From Caldatribacterium sp964426875 (lineage in GTDB: Bacteria > Atribacterota > Atribacteria > Atribacterales > Caldatribacteriaceae): a stretch of DNA of 51,789 bases. Position 1 is the stretch's first letter, and each line of letters begins with the position of its first letter. The stretch lies in contig CAYRSB010000015.1 in assembly GCA_964426875.1 (NCBI GenBank), positions 1-51,789 on the forward strand, read 5' to 3'. The position numbers and the translations under genes are program-made. Shown piece by piece: positions 33,637 to 41,525 of this stretch. The notes beneath the pieces are model-generated. The model was not told the origin of the DNA and did not search any database. It saw nothing but the letters and a program-made list of their open reading frames with translations.

Positions 33637-34740
33637 AGCCACCCGCATTGGGCCGACAACAAAAATATCTGCCTCAGCCACTGCTTCAAGGAGTACTTCT
33701 CCCTCGATTCTTTCGAGTTCCCGGGTAATCTCGGTAAGGTTCAAAGCCGAAATCACTCCCACTTTTCCCTCTTGAGGCAGCACTCCCCTTTCTACTCCGA
33801 GGACGTTGAGCTCTCGAAGTGTTTCGGCAAGGATGAGCTCAGGGTTTGTTTTACCTCTTTCAAGATGTATCGTCTTTTTCAAGATAACCTCGCCCTCCGA
33901 AAAGATTTTTCGATTTTCGTCAAGTACAAATCGGGCGATCACCGGTTCTCCCCGAAGGGTGTTCAAGGAGGCTACCAGACGCACCACGAATTCCCCATCT
34001 GCCTTGACAAGCTGTTCTACAGCCCGCCTGAAGTTTTCCTCCTGTACGAACACCGTTCCTCTCCCTTCCCGGTCCTGCCCCGCCCCCCGGGCCTGGGCGA
34101 TGGTTGTGGCTCGTCTTATAAGGGAGAGAAGGAAATCCTCCACCCTTTGGGTTTCCATTCCCGGTTGTGCCACCACCCGGAGGATTTCCTCTTCATCCCG
34201 GAAGACGATTTCCCCCTGACGCACCGCCAAAAGATTCGCCCGAAGACGGGTTAGCTCCACCTGCAAGGACTGAATCTCGTCCTGCAAGGTTTTCCTCTGC
34301 TTCTCAAGCTCCTCGACATTCTGAGAGAGAGACTTGACCTGTTCCTCAAGGCCTGCTCTGGAAATAGAAAGCTCTCTCTCTTTTTGCGAAAGCTCGGCTA
34401 CCTGCTTTTCATACGCAGCTACCGCCTCTTTCATGTGTTCAAGTTCTGCATTTCTTCTGATAACTTCTTCATTCAAAGACTCAAGCTTTTCCCGCAGCTC
34501 CTTCATGCCGAAGAGTGCCGTACGCACATCCTGGGAGGCAAGGCTCAAAATAGCTAAGGTCACAGCGGAAATGAGGATTCCTGTCGCAATGCTTACCAGA
34601 ACTGCAGTGTAACGGGGTCGAAGTTTCAAAAGGGAGAGCTTTCGTTTCCCCACTCTCCGGCCCAAGAAATCTCCCACATAGGCAATGACACCACTCAAAA
34701 GGATGATGACCAAAATCAAAAGAAAACTACTGGCATTCAT
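33604..34740 (-). CDS. DUF3084-like coiled-coil membrane protein
   Basis: Protein of 378 residues with two N-terminal membrane segments (LLILVIILLSGVIAYVGDFL and about residues 50-70), separated by the basic stretch GRRVGKRKLSLLKLRPR, then a long coiled coil (residues about 80-170) and a C-terminal domain of about 200 residues. This matches DUF3084 proteins of cyanobacteria and relatives, whose role is unknown. It follows the LptF/G permease by 12 bases, so an envelope role is likely. Confidence 0.75.
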   Translation of the reverse strand: MNASSFLLILVIILLSGVIAYVGDFLGRRVGKRKLSLLKLRPRYTAVLVSIATGILISAVTLAILSLASQDVRTALFGMKELREKLESLNEEVIRRNAELEHMKEAVAAYEKQVAELSQKERELSISRAGLEEQVKSLSQNVEELEKQRKTLQDEIQSLQVELTRLRANLLAVRQGEIVFRDEEEILRVVAQPGMETQRVEDFLLSLIRRATTIAQARGAGQDREGRGTVFVQEENFRRAVEQLVKADGEFVVRLVASLNTLRGEPVIARFVLDENRKIFSEGEVILKKTIHLERGKTNPELILAETLRELNVLGVERGVLPQEGKVGVISALNLTEITRELERIEGEVLLEAVAEADIFVVGPMRVALRVQKKVPQG

Positions 34741-34752
34741 CCTGCATTCCCC

Positions 34753-35838
34753 CTACAATTGGTTCCGTCGCCAAAGGAGCACTCCTCCGCCTAATCCTCC
34801 CAGAATATTTGTTGTCCATGTCCCCCAGAAAGGAGAAAAGACTCCTCCCTCAGCAAGGGTACTCGTCACCGAAAAGAGAACATAATACCCGAAAACCACA
34901 AGAATACTCAAACCAATCCCCAGAGCTTTCCCCGAGCGAGGGGCAGAGACTCCCAAGACCACTCCCATAAGGGCAAAGACCAGTGCTGCAAAGGGAATAG
35001 CGGTCTTCTGCCAGAGAAGGACCTCAAGGCGCTCGGTAGCCTGCCCCCGAGCTTTCTCTTTGAGAATGTACGAACGAAGCTCGGAAAAACTCATTTCCTG
35101 GGGACGCTTTCTCGTTTTCAAAACCTCCTCAACCGTCTCCTTTGTGGCCACTTCCTCCCGTTTGAACCGAACCACCCGCTCCACTTCTCCTCTATCGTTT
35201 ACTTCGTAGTAAGCCCCATTTTCAAAAACCCATCGATCTCCAGTATTCTGAGCTTTTTCGGCGTTGATGATGCGCCGAAGACGAGAGGTGTCGTACTCCT
35301 GTACCACCACTCCCCAAAGAAGGGCCTTTTGGGGATCTACCTCCCGCACGTAAAAGATTCGCTCTATCCCCTCTTCAGTGGTATCCTGAAAAAAGGTCCT
35401 CTCCTCCACAGGCAAAAACGAGGAGGTCTCCCCTTCCCAGATTTCCTTGAGCTTTGCCGCCGAAAAAGGCAGGGCAATCTCCTGTAACACCACAGTTCCA
35501 GCACAAATCCAGAGAGAAAAGAGAAAAAAGGGGGCAAAGAACCGAAACATGCTCACGCCGCAAGCCCGCAGGGCAACGATTTCACCGTCTCCACTCATGC
35601 GACCCACCACGAGGAGAATCCCCAAAAGGGAAGCCATGGGGAGAACGTACACCAAAAGCTGTGGGAGGCTAAAGAGAAAAATGTACACCACCTTCCATCC
35701 CGGAAGGCCTTGTTGCAACCACATCCGGGCCAGGCGAAAAAGGAGGTCTCCGGCGCTCAAAATGGCCACAAAGAGAGACACTCCAAAAAGAAAGGAGCCG
35801 CCCGTTTCCCGCACCACATATCGGTCAAGTACACGCAT
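34753..35838 (-). CDS. LptF/LptG-family permease
   Basis: Permease of the inner-membrane lipopolysaccharide extractor (361 residues). The first half has MRVLDRYVVRETGGSFLFGV and membrane segments to about residue 120; a periplasmic jellyroll-like domain follows (about 130-270); three segments close the protein, starting at LLWQKTAIPFAALVFALMGV. It starts one base after the lptB stop (TGAaATG). LptB normally works with two different permeases (LptF and LptG); only one is present here. Confidence 0.9.
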   Translation of the reverse strand: MRVLDRYVVRETGGSFLFGVSLFVAILSAGDLLFRLARMWLQQGLPGWKVVYIFLFSLPQLLVYVLPMASLLGILLVVGRMSGDGEIVALRACGVSMFRFFAPFFLFSLWICAGTVVLQEIALPFSAAKLKEIWEGETSSFLPVEERTFFQDTTEEGIERIFYVREVDPQKALLWGVVVQEYDTSRLRRIINAEKAQNTGDRWVFENGAYYEVNDRGEVERVVRFKREEVATKETVEEVLKTRKRPQEMSFSELRSYILKEKARGQATERLEVLLWQKTAIPFAALVFALMGVVLGVSAPRSGKALGIGLSILVVFGYYVLFSVTSTLAEGGVFSPFWGTWTTNILGGLGGGVLLWRRNQL

Positions 35839-35839
35839 T

Positions 35840-36574
35840 TCAGAGGTTGAAACGCTCCCCTAAATAGTATTTCCGACTCAGCTCAGACTGGATAATCTCC
35901 TGAGAGGTGCCCGAAACGAGAATCTTTCCCTCAAAGATGATGTACGCCCGATCGGTAATGGCCAAGGTCTCCCGCACGGCGTGATCAGTGATCAAAACTC
36001 CAATGCCCTTTTGAGCGAGACTCTTGACGATGTTCTGGATGTCTTCCACCGCAATGGGGTCGATTCCCGTGAAAGGCTCATCGAGAAGGACAAAGGAAGG
36101 CGAAGTGGCCAAAGCCCGGGCAATTTCCAGGCGCCTTCTCTCCCCTCCGGAGAGGAGATTAGCATTGGATTCAGCAAGGTGGGCAATTCCAAACTCTTCG
36201 AGAAGCTCGTTGCGCCGCTGTACGATTTCTCTCCGAGAAAGTCCCTGCATCTCAAGGACAAGGTCAACGTTCTCCCGCACACTGAGTCGGCGAAAAACAG
36301 AAGGTTCCTGAGGCAGATACCCAATCCCCATCCGGGCTCGAACGTACATCGGGAGGTGATTGAGCTCGAGGGTATCAAGGAAAACGCGGCCCGATGTAGG
36401 ACGGACAAGACCTACAAGCATGTAGAATGTGGTGGTCTTTCCCGCACCATTTGGACCGAGAAGTCCCACAATTTCCCCTCGACGGACGGTGACGGTAACC
36501 TCACTCACTACTCGCTTTTTGTTGTACTCCTTGGTGAGTTTTTCCCCAACGAGAGCGTTCCAGCTTCTCTCCAC
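35840..36574 (-). CDS. lptB: lipopolysaccharide export ATPase LptB
   Basis: ABC ATPase of 244 residues. Walker A is GPNGAGKTT, the signature LSGGERRR and Walker B FVLLDEPFTGIDP, then TDHAVRETL; this E-P-F-T-G-I-D-P form is diagnostic for LptB. Its GTG shares one base with the lptA stop (TAGTG). It powers extraction of lipopolysaccharide by the permease encoded next. Confidence 0.95.
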   Translation of the reverse strand: MERSWNALVGEKLTKEYNKKRVVSEVTVTVRRGEIVGLLGPNGAGKTTTFYMLVGLVRPTSGRVFLDTLELNHLPMYVRARMGIGYLPQEPSVFRRLSVRENVDLVLEMQGLSRREIVQRRNELLEEFGIAHLAESNANLLSGGERRRLEIARALATSPSFVLLDEPFTGIDPIAVEDIQNIVKSLAQKGIGVLITDHAVRETLAITDRAYIIFEGKILVSGTSQEIIQSELSRKYYLGERFNL

Positions 36575-37269
36575 TACTCCTCTCCCTTTGGCGGAAGGAG
36601 AAAGATCTCCACGTTCCCTTCTACCTGTACCTTAAGAGTATCGAGGTTGATTGTGATTCGTTCCCCCCGGAGAAGGTTGCCCTCCCGATTGATTTCTGCT
36701 TCCCCCTCAAGAACAAAGAGATTACTCCCCTCGGTGTACAGGGCTCTCTTGGCCTTCCCCCTCCATCCCTCCCGGATGAGGGTGACATCATTCCCTTTCC
36801 AGACCCTTTGGGAGAAATCGTAGTCGATTTCTCCAAAACCCAGTTCAAATCCCCGAAGGGATAAACGAGGACTTCCCTCAAAGCGGGCCAGATTTTTCCC
36901 AAAATCGAAAAACCCAGTTTGAGAGGAAAAAGCAACGTCCTTGCCCGACCCAGAAAGAGAAGAGATAGAAAGAATGTTAGCCTTGCGAGAATAGACAAGG
37001 GATGTCACATGAGCCTCAAAGTCTTTCCACACCACCTTAATGTCACCACTTGTCCTTACTTCCTGAGCTTTGGTATCCACCTCAAGGGAGGGGCAAAAAA
37101 TCTCAAGATCCCGCCAGGTGAGGGTGGAAGCCTGAGCTACGATTTTCCCACTTTTCTCGTCATACTCTGCCTGAGATGTACGCACGACAAGAACGTTCTC
37201 CTCTTCCCCAAGAGCAAAAAGAGGCCAGAATACCAAAACCACAAGGCACAAAAAAAGAGCTCTCCTCAT
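36574..37269 (-). CDS. lptA: LptA/OstA-like periplasmic protein
   Basis: Signal peptide (MRRALFLCLVVLVFWPLFALG) followed by a beta-jellyroll domain of the OstA/LptA family (231 residues). Repeating short beta strands such as SQAEYDEKSGKIVAQAS, VRTSGDIKVVWKDFEAHV and LRGERITINLDTLKVQVEGNV fit the bridge that carries lipopolysaccharide to the outer membrane. It overlaps lptC by 4 bases (ATGA). Confidence 0.88.
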   Translation of the reverse strand: MRRALFLCLVVLVFWPLFALGEEENVLVVRTSQAEYDEKSGKIVAQASTLTWRDLEIFCPSLEVDTKAQEVRTSGDIKVVWKDFEAHVTSLVYSRKANILSISSLSGSGKDVAFSSQTGFFDFGKNLARFEGSPRLSLRGFELGFGEIDYDFSQRVWKGNDVTLIREGWRGKAKRALYTEGSNLFVLEGEAEINREGNLLRGERITINLDTLKVQVEGNVEIFLLPPKGEE

Positions 37270-37823
37270 CGTCCACCCATCCTCAAACGCAAAACCACGT
37301 CCCCTCTAAGGTATGCCTTTCTCTGAGCCACATTATAAACCAACTCCTTGCCCTCCGCCTCTACTTCCTTCCCGACAAAAGATGCTTTCTGTATCACAAA
37401 CTCTCTCTTGTCTCCCGACCAGAAAAGCTCCTCTCCCAGGATGTTCTCTCGGGAAACCACGTGCACCAATCGTACCTGGGAAAGCCAGACACTGCTCTCC
37501 TCAAGGATGATTTTTCCTCTCTGGGCACTCACCTCATACAGCGGTGCACCATCGTCGAAAAAAGTCCCCGATACCGAAAAAAGCCAAACCTCTTCGCCTT
37601 TCTTCTCAATGCGTTCTGCCCTGAGTGCCCACTCTTTCCCCTTCTCAGCAACCCGACTGACCTCCGCCCCCTCAAGGAGCACCGAAGGAATTCTCTCAAC
37701 TTTAATCTCGTTGGGAAAGAAAAACTCCCGGGGCAGGATGAAAAAATACACCACCACAAGACTTAAAACTCCCAGGGAAGTGAAAAAGAGCAAAAGCCCA
37801 GAAACGTCAACCCGGCGAAACAT
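37266..37823 (-). CDS. lptC: LptC-like lipopolysaccharide transport protein
   Basis: One N-terminal membrane helix (GLLLFFTSLGVLSLVVVYFF) and a short beta-jellyroll domain (185 residues), as in LptC. VSGTFFDDGAPLYEVSAQRG and KELVYNVAQRKAYLRGDVVL are typical strands. The ATG at 37823 overlaps the upstream stop (TGATG). It should hand lipopolysaccharide from the permease to LptA. Confidence 0.85.
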   Translation of the reverse strand: MFRRVDVSGLLLFFTSLGVLSLVVVYFFILPREFFFPNEIKVERIPSVLLEGAEVSRVAEKGKEWALRAERIEKKGEEVWLFSVSGTFFDDGAPLYEVSAQRGKIILEESSVWLSQVRLVHVVSRENILGEELFWSGDKREFVIQKASFVGKEVEAEGKELVYNVAQRKAYLRGDVVLRLRMGGR

Positions 37824-38575
37824 CAATCAGAAAGGAGGTAGTATACCTGCCTGAAACCTTGACGAACCATAGAGGAAGCGAATTCTTTTCCCTGTCCATT
37901 TGTGGAGGGAAGGAGAACATACACTCCTTGAGGATCCAGTTTCCCCACCTCTTCCAAGCTCCTTACGAACCGGTAAGAAACGCTCTGTTTCTCCGGGAAG
38001 GGATTGGCCCCATCCTCGCGCAGGTCCAGAAAGGTTACGTCATCGAGGACTTCAACGAGATTCTGTACCTCGGCCCACAAAAGACCCCGGAACCAAAGGA
38101 TGTTTTCAAGTTTTCGTCGGATGACAGCCTCACTACTTCCTCCAAAGATTATATCGACCATCTGCCCCTCCGGGTTGATGAAAAAGAGTGTAGGAAAGCC
38201 AAAAACCCTATAGGCAAGGGTTGCCTCTCCTTTCGGGTCAAGGAGTACGGGGAAAGAAATCCCCAGCCGCTCGGTGAACCGTACCACGCGGTCCTTGGGT
38301 TCCTGAGGGTCGATCCCTAAAACCACCAAAGAGGCCTTCTCGTGGTATTCCCGATAAAGCTTCTCTAAAAGGGGGAGCTCCTGTGCACAATAGGGACACC
38401 AGGTGGTGAAAAAGGACAGGATGATCGGCTGTCCCCGGAAGTCAGCGAGACTGTACTCCTCTCCATCAATTCCCACAAGGCGGAAAGGAGGGGCCTCCTG
38501 GGCTTGAACATTCGCAAGGAGGAAAAGAAAAAGGACGGAAATTCCCAGAGAAAAGAGAAACCCGTGTGTCTTCAT
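37823..38575 (-). CDS. TlpA/ResA-like thioredoxin with degenerate rhodanese-like tail
   Basis: Exported thioredoxin-fold protein of 250 residues. A signal peptide (MKTHGFLFSLGISVLFLFLL) precedes a TlpA/ResA domain with the redox motif WCPYC and VFGFPTLFFINPEG (cis-Pro loop). The last ~90 residues (VTFLDLRE ... VYVLLPSTNGQGKEFASS) resemble a rhodanese domain whose active-site cysteine is replaced. Start at 38575 is chosen from the G-rich ribosome site and signal peptide. The frame stays open upstream for 57 codons; see the entry at 38576-38862. The lpt genes follow directly. Confidence 0.82.
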   Translation of the reverse strand: MKTHGFLFSLGISVLFLFLLANVQAQEAPPFRLVGIDGEEYSLADFRGQPIILSFFTTWCPYCAQELPLLEKLYREYHEKASLVVLGIDPQEPKDRVVRFTERLGISFPVLLDPKGEATLAYRVFGFPTLFFINPEGQMVDIIFGGSSEAVIRRKLENILWFRGLLWAEVQNLVEVLDDVTFLDLREDGANPFPEKQSVSYRFVRSLEEVGKLDPQGVYVLLPSTNGQGKEFASSMVRQGFRQVYYLLSD

Positions 38576-38862
38576 TAAGCTGTACCCCCTTTGTCTTCTC
38601 TGCAAAACACTCCGGAGAAGGAAAAATCCCCGGAGGACATGGGCAATCTCTCGGAGCAAAAATCGCTTCCCTTCTGTCCTGCCCAAGAAACCGATGGAAT
38701 TTCCTTCGGTAAACACAGGCACATCAGGCAAAACCAAAACTTCCAAGTATACCTTTCCCCACCCAAAAGCGATGACCCCAGGCCGTCACCGACATGAATG
38801 CCCCGATGAACCGTCTCTTCCTTAAGGACACAGGGTGCAAGAACTCTGCCATTCATTCTCAA
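38576..38862 (-). other. possible frameshifted or decayed coding region upstream of the thioredoxin gene
   Basis: A frame starts at about 38856 (MNGRVLAPCVLKEETVHRG, VGDGL) and, if one base is added near a GGGG run at about 38778, continues in a frame that is open to the thioredoxin gene (GVIAFGWGKVYLEVLVLPDV). Codon use looks coding-like in both parts. No family is recognised. It may be a small gene broken by one indel or sequencing error, or chance. Confidence 0.3.
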
Positions 38863-39065
38863 GGAGAAATTGCTCTTCTCCCGCTTTCGGAGTACAGTTT
38901 ACCACAAGAGGGACTGGAAGGTTAACCCCTATTTCCTAAGGGAACAGGGGTTGGCGATGGCAAAACAACGACCTGTGATCTTCAAAAGAGACCACAAAGT
39001 ACAAAAGCATCCTGCTTTCCAACAAGAACAATCCTAAACCTCAAGGAGGAATCTCCGAAAGCCTG

Positions 39066-39093
39066 GCTTCAGAGACGGTTCCCTCTCTGAAGC
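39066..39093. terminator. hairpin after the FlgM-like gene
   Basis: Perfect 10-bp stem (GCTTCAGAGA, 8-base loop, TCTCTGAAGC), 22 bases past the FlgM-like stop on the minus strand. There is no T-tract, so it may stabilise or end the transcript only weakly. Confidence 0.5.
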
Positions 39094-39115
39094 TCTCAAG
39101 GCAATATCCCGGTAT

Positions 39116-39427
39116 TCACTCCGACTGGCCAGAGCCTTCCTCTTTACCGATGACAAAATCCACCAATGCCCGATAAAGCGTCTTCTTGGCTACTTCCATG
39201 CCACCGGGATGATACTGTCCCCTCTCAAGGTATTTTTGAATGGCTTCTACCAGTTCCTGCCTGGTGGTGGGAATCTTTCGCAGGCGTTTTTTAAGAACAC
39301 CCATCCTCCGCGCTTTGGGAGAGGAAGCCGAGGAACCCTCTTGAGAGGAAGCTCCCTTCTTACACTCTTTCTCTCTCGTGAGGTACGCTTTTAAAATGTT
39401 CTCCACCTGGTTTCTGGAGAGTTTCAC
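39116..39427 (-). CDS. FlgM-like anti-sigma factor or related small protein
   Basis: A 103-residue charged protein. The C-terminal half (LKKRLRKIPTTRQELVEAIQ ... GQYHPGGMEVAKKTLYRAL) resembles the FlgM core (R..v..iK..I..G.Y..d...iA..l), while the N-terminal half is a low-complexity linker, as in FlgM. GTG start. No flagellar gene is in the window, so the function, if FlgM-like, would concern a sigma factor elsewhere. Assignment is tentative. Confidence 0.5.
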   Translation of the reverse strand: MKLSRNQVENILKAYLTREKECKKGASSQEGSSASSPKARRMGVLKKRLRKIPTTRQELVEAIQKYLERGQYHPGGMEVAKKTLYRALVDFVIGKEEGSGQSE

Positions 39428-39761
39428 CCCTCATCCCTTCTTTCCTTTCTCTTCCCACCCCTTTATGTCGGCAGAGCTTCTTCTCTCCGGGGAGAGCCAG
39501 TGCCCTTTCTCCCTCCCGAACAAGTGTACCACCTTTTCTGGCAATTCCTGAGAGCTCGACTACTTACAACACCGACATTGAACTATTCAATTATAGTATA
39601 CTCGAAAACTCCTCCGGGGGCTACTCCCAAAGAGGTACAAAAGATTCCCCTCCATCCTTTCGGGGTTCTGGGTTTGCAAGACTTACCATCCGCGACTTCC
39701 CCACAAACTCCCGAAAATCATTTACGGTATAATGGGGATAAAAATCCAGGAGGAAAGAAAG
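39428..39761. other. divergent promoter region between FlgM-like and HAD genes
   Basis: Holds a minus-strand TATAAT at 39595-39590 (about 160 bases upstream of the FlgM-like gene) and a plus-strand TATAAT at 39728-39733 just ahead of the HAD gene. A short hairpin (CTCTCC..GGAGAG near 39493) lies in the FlgM-side leader. No gene is seen. Confidence 0.5.
39728..39733 (+). promoter_or_regulatory. -10 box of the HAD phosphatase gene
   Basis: Perfect TATAAT 29 bases before the GTG at 39762. It overlaps an ATG at 39732 and thereby argues against that ATG as the start. Confidence 0.5.
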
Positions 39762-40529
39762 GTGGGCAAGAAGGCTTTTCTCATAGACATGGACGGAGTG
39801 CTTCTCCGCGGTGAGCGGGCCATCCCGGGCGCCAGAGAGTTCATTAAACGCCTGAAGGAGAAAGAGTACAAATTCCTCGTCCTCACCAACAACTCCCGCT
39901 ACACTCCCTGGGACCTCAAGCATCGCATGAAACAAGCGGGTATCGACATCGAGGCAGAGCGTTTCTTCAGCAGCGCCATGGCAGCAGCCCACTTTGTAAG
40001 CCGACAGAAACCAAAGGGCTCGGCTTTTGTTCTCGGGGGAACCGGGCTTTATCAGGCTCTCAATGAGGTGGGATACTCCTTCACCGATTACCAGCCCGAT
40101 TTTGTCATCCTGGGGGAGATGGAACACTATCCCTATGATAAAATTGTTCGAGCCTGTCAGCTTATCGCCCGAGGGGTGCCCTTCATCGCCACGAATCCCG
40201 ATGCCTCCGGTCCTGGAGAAGACGGGATTGTTCCTGCCTGCGGAGCCGTGGCCGCCCTCATTGAAAAAGCTACCGGGTACGCACCCTACTTCGTGGGTAA
40301 GCCGAATCCGCTCATTCTGCGGGCCGCTCTGCGATACCTGGGAGAACACTCCGAAAACGCCGTGATGGTGGGAGATCGAATGGACACTGATGTTCGCGTG
40401 GGGCTGGAATCAGGCATGGAGACGATCCTTGTTCTCACCGGAGTGACAAAACTCGAAGACGTTTCTCGCTTTCCTTACCGCCCCACCCACGTCGTCAACT
40501 CGGTAGGAGAAATAGAGCTCGAAGATTAG
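39762..40529 (+). CDS. HAD-IIA family phosphatase (NagD/AraL-like)
   Basis: HAD superfamily hydrolase of 255 residues with class IIA cap. The nucleophile motif is IDMDGVLLRG, motif II LTNNSRYT, the lysine in FVGKPNPLI and motif IV MVGDRMDTDV. Such enzymes dephosphorylate sugar or nucleotide phosphates. The GTG at 39762 has AGGAGG eight bases upstream and lies downstream of the -10 box, which decides the start. Single gene with its own promoter. Confidence 0.9.
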   Translation: MGKKAFLIDMDGVLLRGERAIPGAREFIKRLKEKEYKFLVLTNNSRYTPWDLKHRMKQAGIDIEAERFFSSAMAAAHFVSRQKPKGSAFVLGGTGLYQALNEVGYSFTDYQPDFVILGEMEHYPYDKIVRACQLIARGVPFIATNPDASGPGEDGIVPACGAVAALIEKATGYAPYFVGKPNPLILRAALRYLGEHSENAVMVGDRMDTDVRVGLESGMETILVLTGVTKLEDVSRFPYRPTHVVNSVGEIELED

Positions 40530-40684
40530 AGAGAGTTCACAGGGGTCCTCGACCTGCCAGGCAAGCCTTTTTACCGTCTCCCGACCATTCCCTCCCCCCT
40601 GAGAGTACACCAAGGCAAGCTTTACCCCAAGGGAAGATACTCCCCCCACCCCGGGCTTAAAAAGACAAACAAATCAAAATATTC

Positions 40685-40803
40685 GTTGAGTCGAAAAACT
40701 TCGGTATCTGTACCCCTAGCGCATGCCCCGGAGAGCACCTGCCCCACAAGAATTTCAGTATCTTGCCCTTTTGGGGACTGCCAGCAATACCTACAACCTT
40801 CGC
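40685..40803 (-). pseudogene. remnant of NADPH-dependent FMN reductase-like gene
   Basis: Minus-strand AKVVGIAGSPQKG in one frame continues as DTEILVGQVLSGACARGTD and TEVFRLN in the next frame. Together these match the start of iron-sulfur flavoprotein/FMN reductases (kvlGIaGSPrkGgNTEiLv..aL.GA...GaeteviRLn). An AGGAGGGGG ribosome site is still in place, but the start codon has been lost, there is a one-base frameshift near 40766, and similarity stops after RLN. It is read from the same strand as the RNA candidate upstream. Confidence 0.65.
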
Positions 40804-40913
40804 AGATTCCCCCTCCTCGATTATTTTTGATTGTGCCTTTCCTACAGACTGCAAAAGGCATAAACCACAATCAATCTTGGCAGAAAGCGAGGAAAACAGA
40901 GAAATTGAGCCAC

Positions 40914-41100
40914 AAAAAACCACGGGCCCCAACGGACCTTCCAACCTCCCGCTCTCCAGGGACATTCATTGGCCACTAAACATCCCCGAAGCTTCAGACC
41001 CAGACTGCCATCCCCTTCCGGGGATTTCGAACCTCTCCCCTTGCAAGGAAAGATTCTTTTTTCTGAGCCTCCGGTTTTCCAATCCCTCGAAACCCGTGGC
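40914..41100 (-). ncRNA. candidate structured small RNA (possibly 6S-like)
   Basis: A strong minus-strand promoter (41107-41135) would start transcription at about 41100, exactly at GCCACGGG. This 5' end pairs with CCCGTGG at 40926-40920, immediately followed by TTTTTT (40919-40914). The result is a 187-nt RNA closed by its own ends. Inside, ATCCCC-GGAA-GGGGAT (41024-41009) forms a GNRA-capped hairpin; AACC/GGTT and GCTC/GAGC stems flank a 4x4 internal loop. Length and end-to-end closing stem suit 6S RNA, but conserved 6S sequence was not proven. No protein frame explains the sequence. Confidence 0.55.
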
Positions 41101-41106
41101 AACTAT

Positions 41107-41135
41107 AAGATAACTCTCCAAAGAGAGATTGTCAA
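41107..41135 (-). promoter_or_regulatory. promoter of the candidate small RNA
   Basis: TTGACA (41135-41130), 17-base spacer, TATCTT (41112-41107). It has a perfect -35 and one of the best spacings in the window. Confidence 0.65.
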
Positions 41136-41364
41136 GGGGGGTAGTCAAAATTTTTTCAGAAGACACTCCCAAGGCCACATGAAACATCAAGAATAAACGC
41201 TCAAAACCTCCTCCGAAAGCCAAACCACACTTTAAACCCTGGCAAGAGGTGGAAAGGGTTTGCCTTTGGAAAGAATAAACTCATTGCTGGCAATCGCTCA
41301 AGAACAAGATATACCCCAACACAAACCTCTAAGCGAGACCTGAGGGAGTATCCAGGAACGCGGC

Positions 41365-41511
41365 TCACAACAATGAGAAAGTCTCAATCACCATCTGGAC
41401 GAATCCCACCCCGAACACGGTTGCCACTTTCTCCTGAGCAATGGCCTTTGCCCTTAAAAGCCCCCCCCAAGCATTCTGCCCCGGGCTTAAGCATGCCAGA
41501 AAACCCTCTGA
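41365..41511 (-). other. coding-like fragment, possible gene remnant
   Basis: A 48-codon frame between stops with protein-like composition (WGGLLRAKAIAQEKVATVFG, VGFVQMVIETFSLL). It has no clear start, and an 8-G run (minus strand) interrupts its 5' part. Family unknown. It may be the tail of a lost membrane or transport gene. Confidence 0.3.
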
Positions 41512-41525
41512 TTACGCCTCGCCTT

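Larger units (their letters stand above)
40530..41525. other. roughly 1-kb region without an intact gene
   Basis: Between the HAD gene and tatD no full coding frame is convincing. The region contains a decayed flavin-reductase fragment (40685-40803), a promoter plus candidate structured RNA (40914-41135) and a coding-like fragment (41365-41511). The remainder shows nothing I can name. It reads like a site of gene loss that kept an RNA gene. Confidence 0.6.

Noticed and set aside
41005..41030. GGAA tetraloop stem as possible SRP RNA apical domain
   Set aside because: The conserved asymmetric bulge and AGCAGCC of SRP RNA are absent; the stem is symmetric.
41000..41050. GGTTCGAAATCC on the minus strand resembling a tRNA T-arm
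   Set aside because: The flanking bases do not form the T-stem, and no acceptor stem or anticodon arm can be drawn. It fits better as part of the structured RNA candidate.
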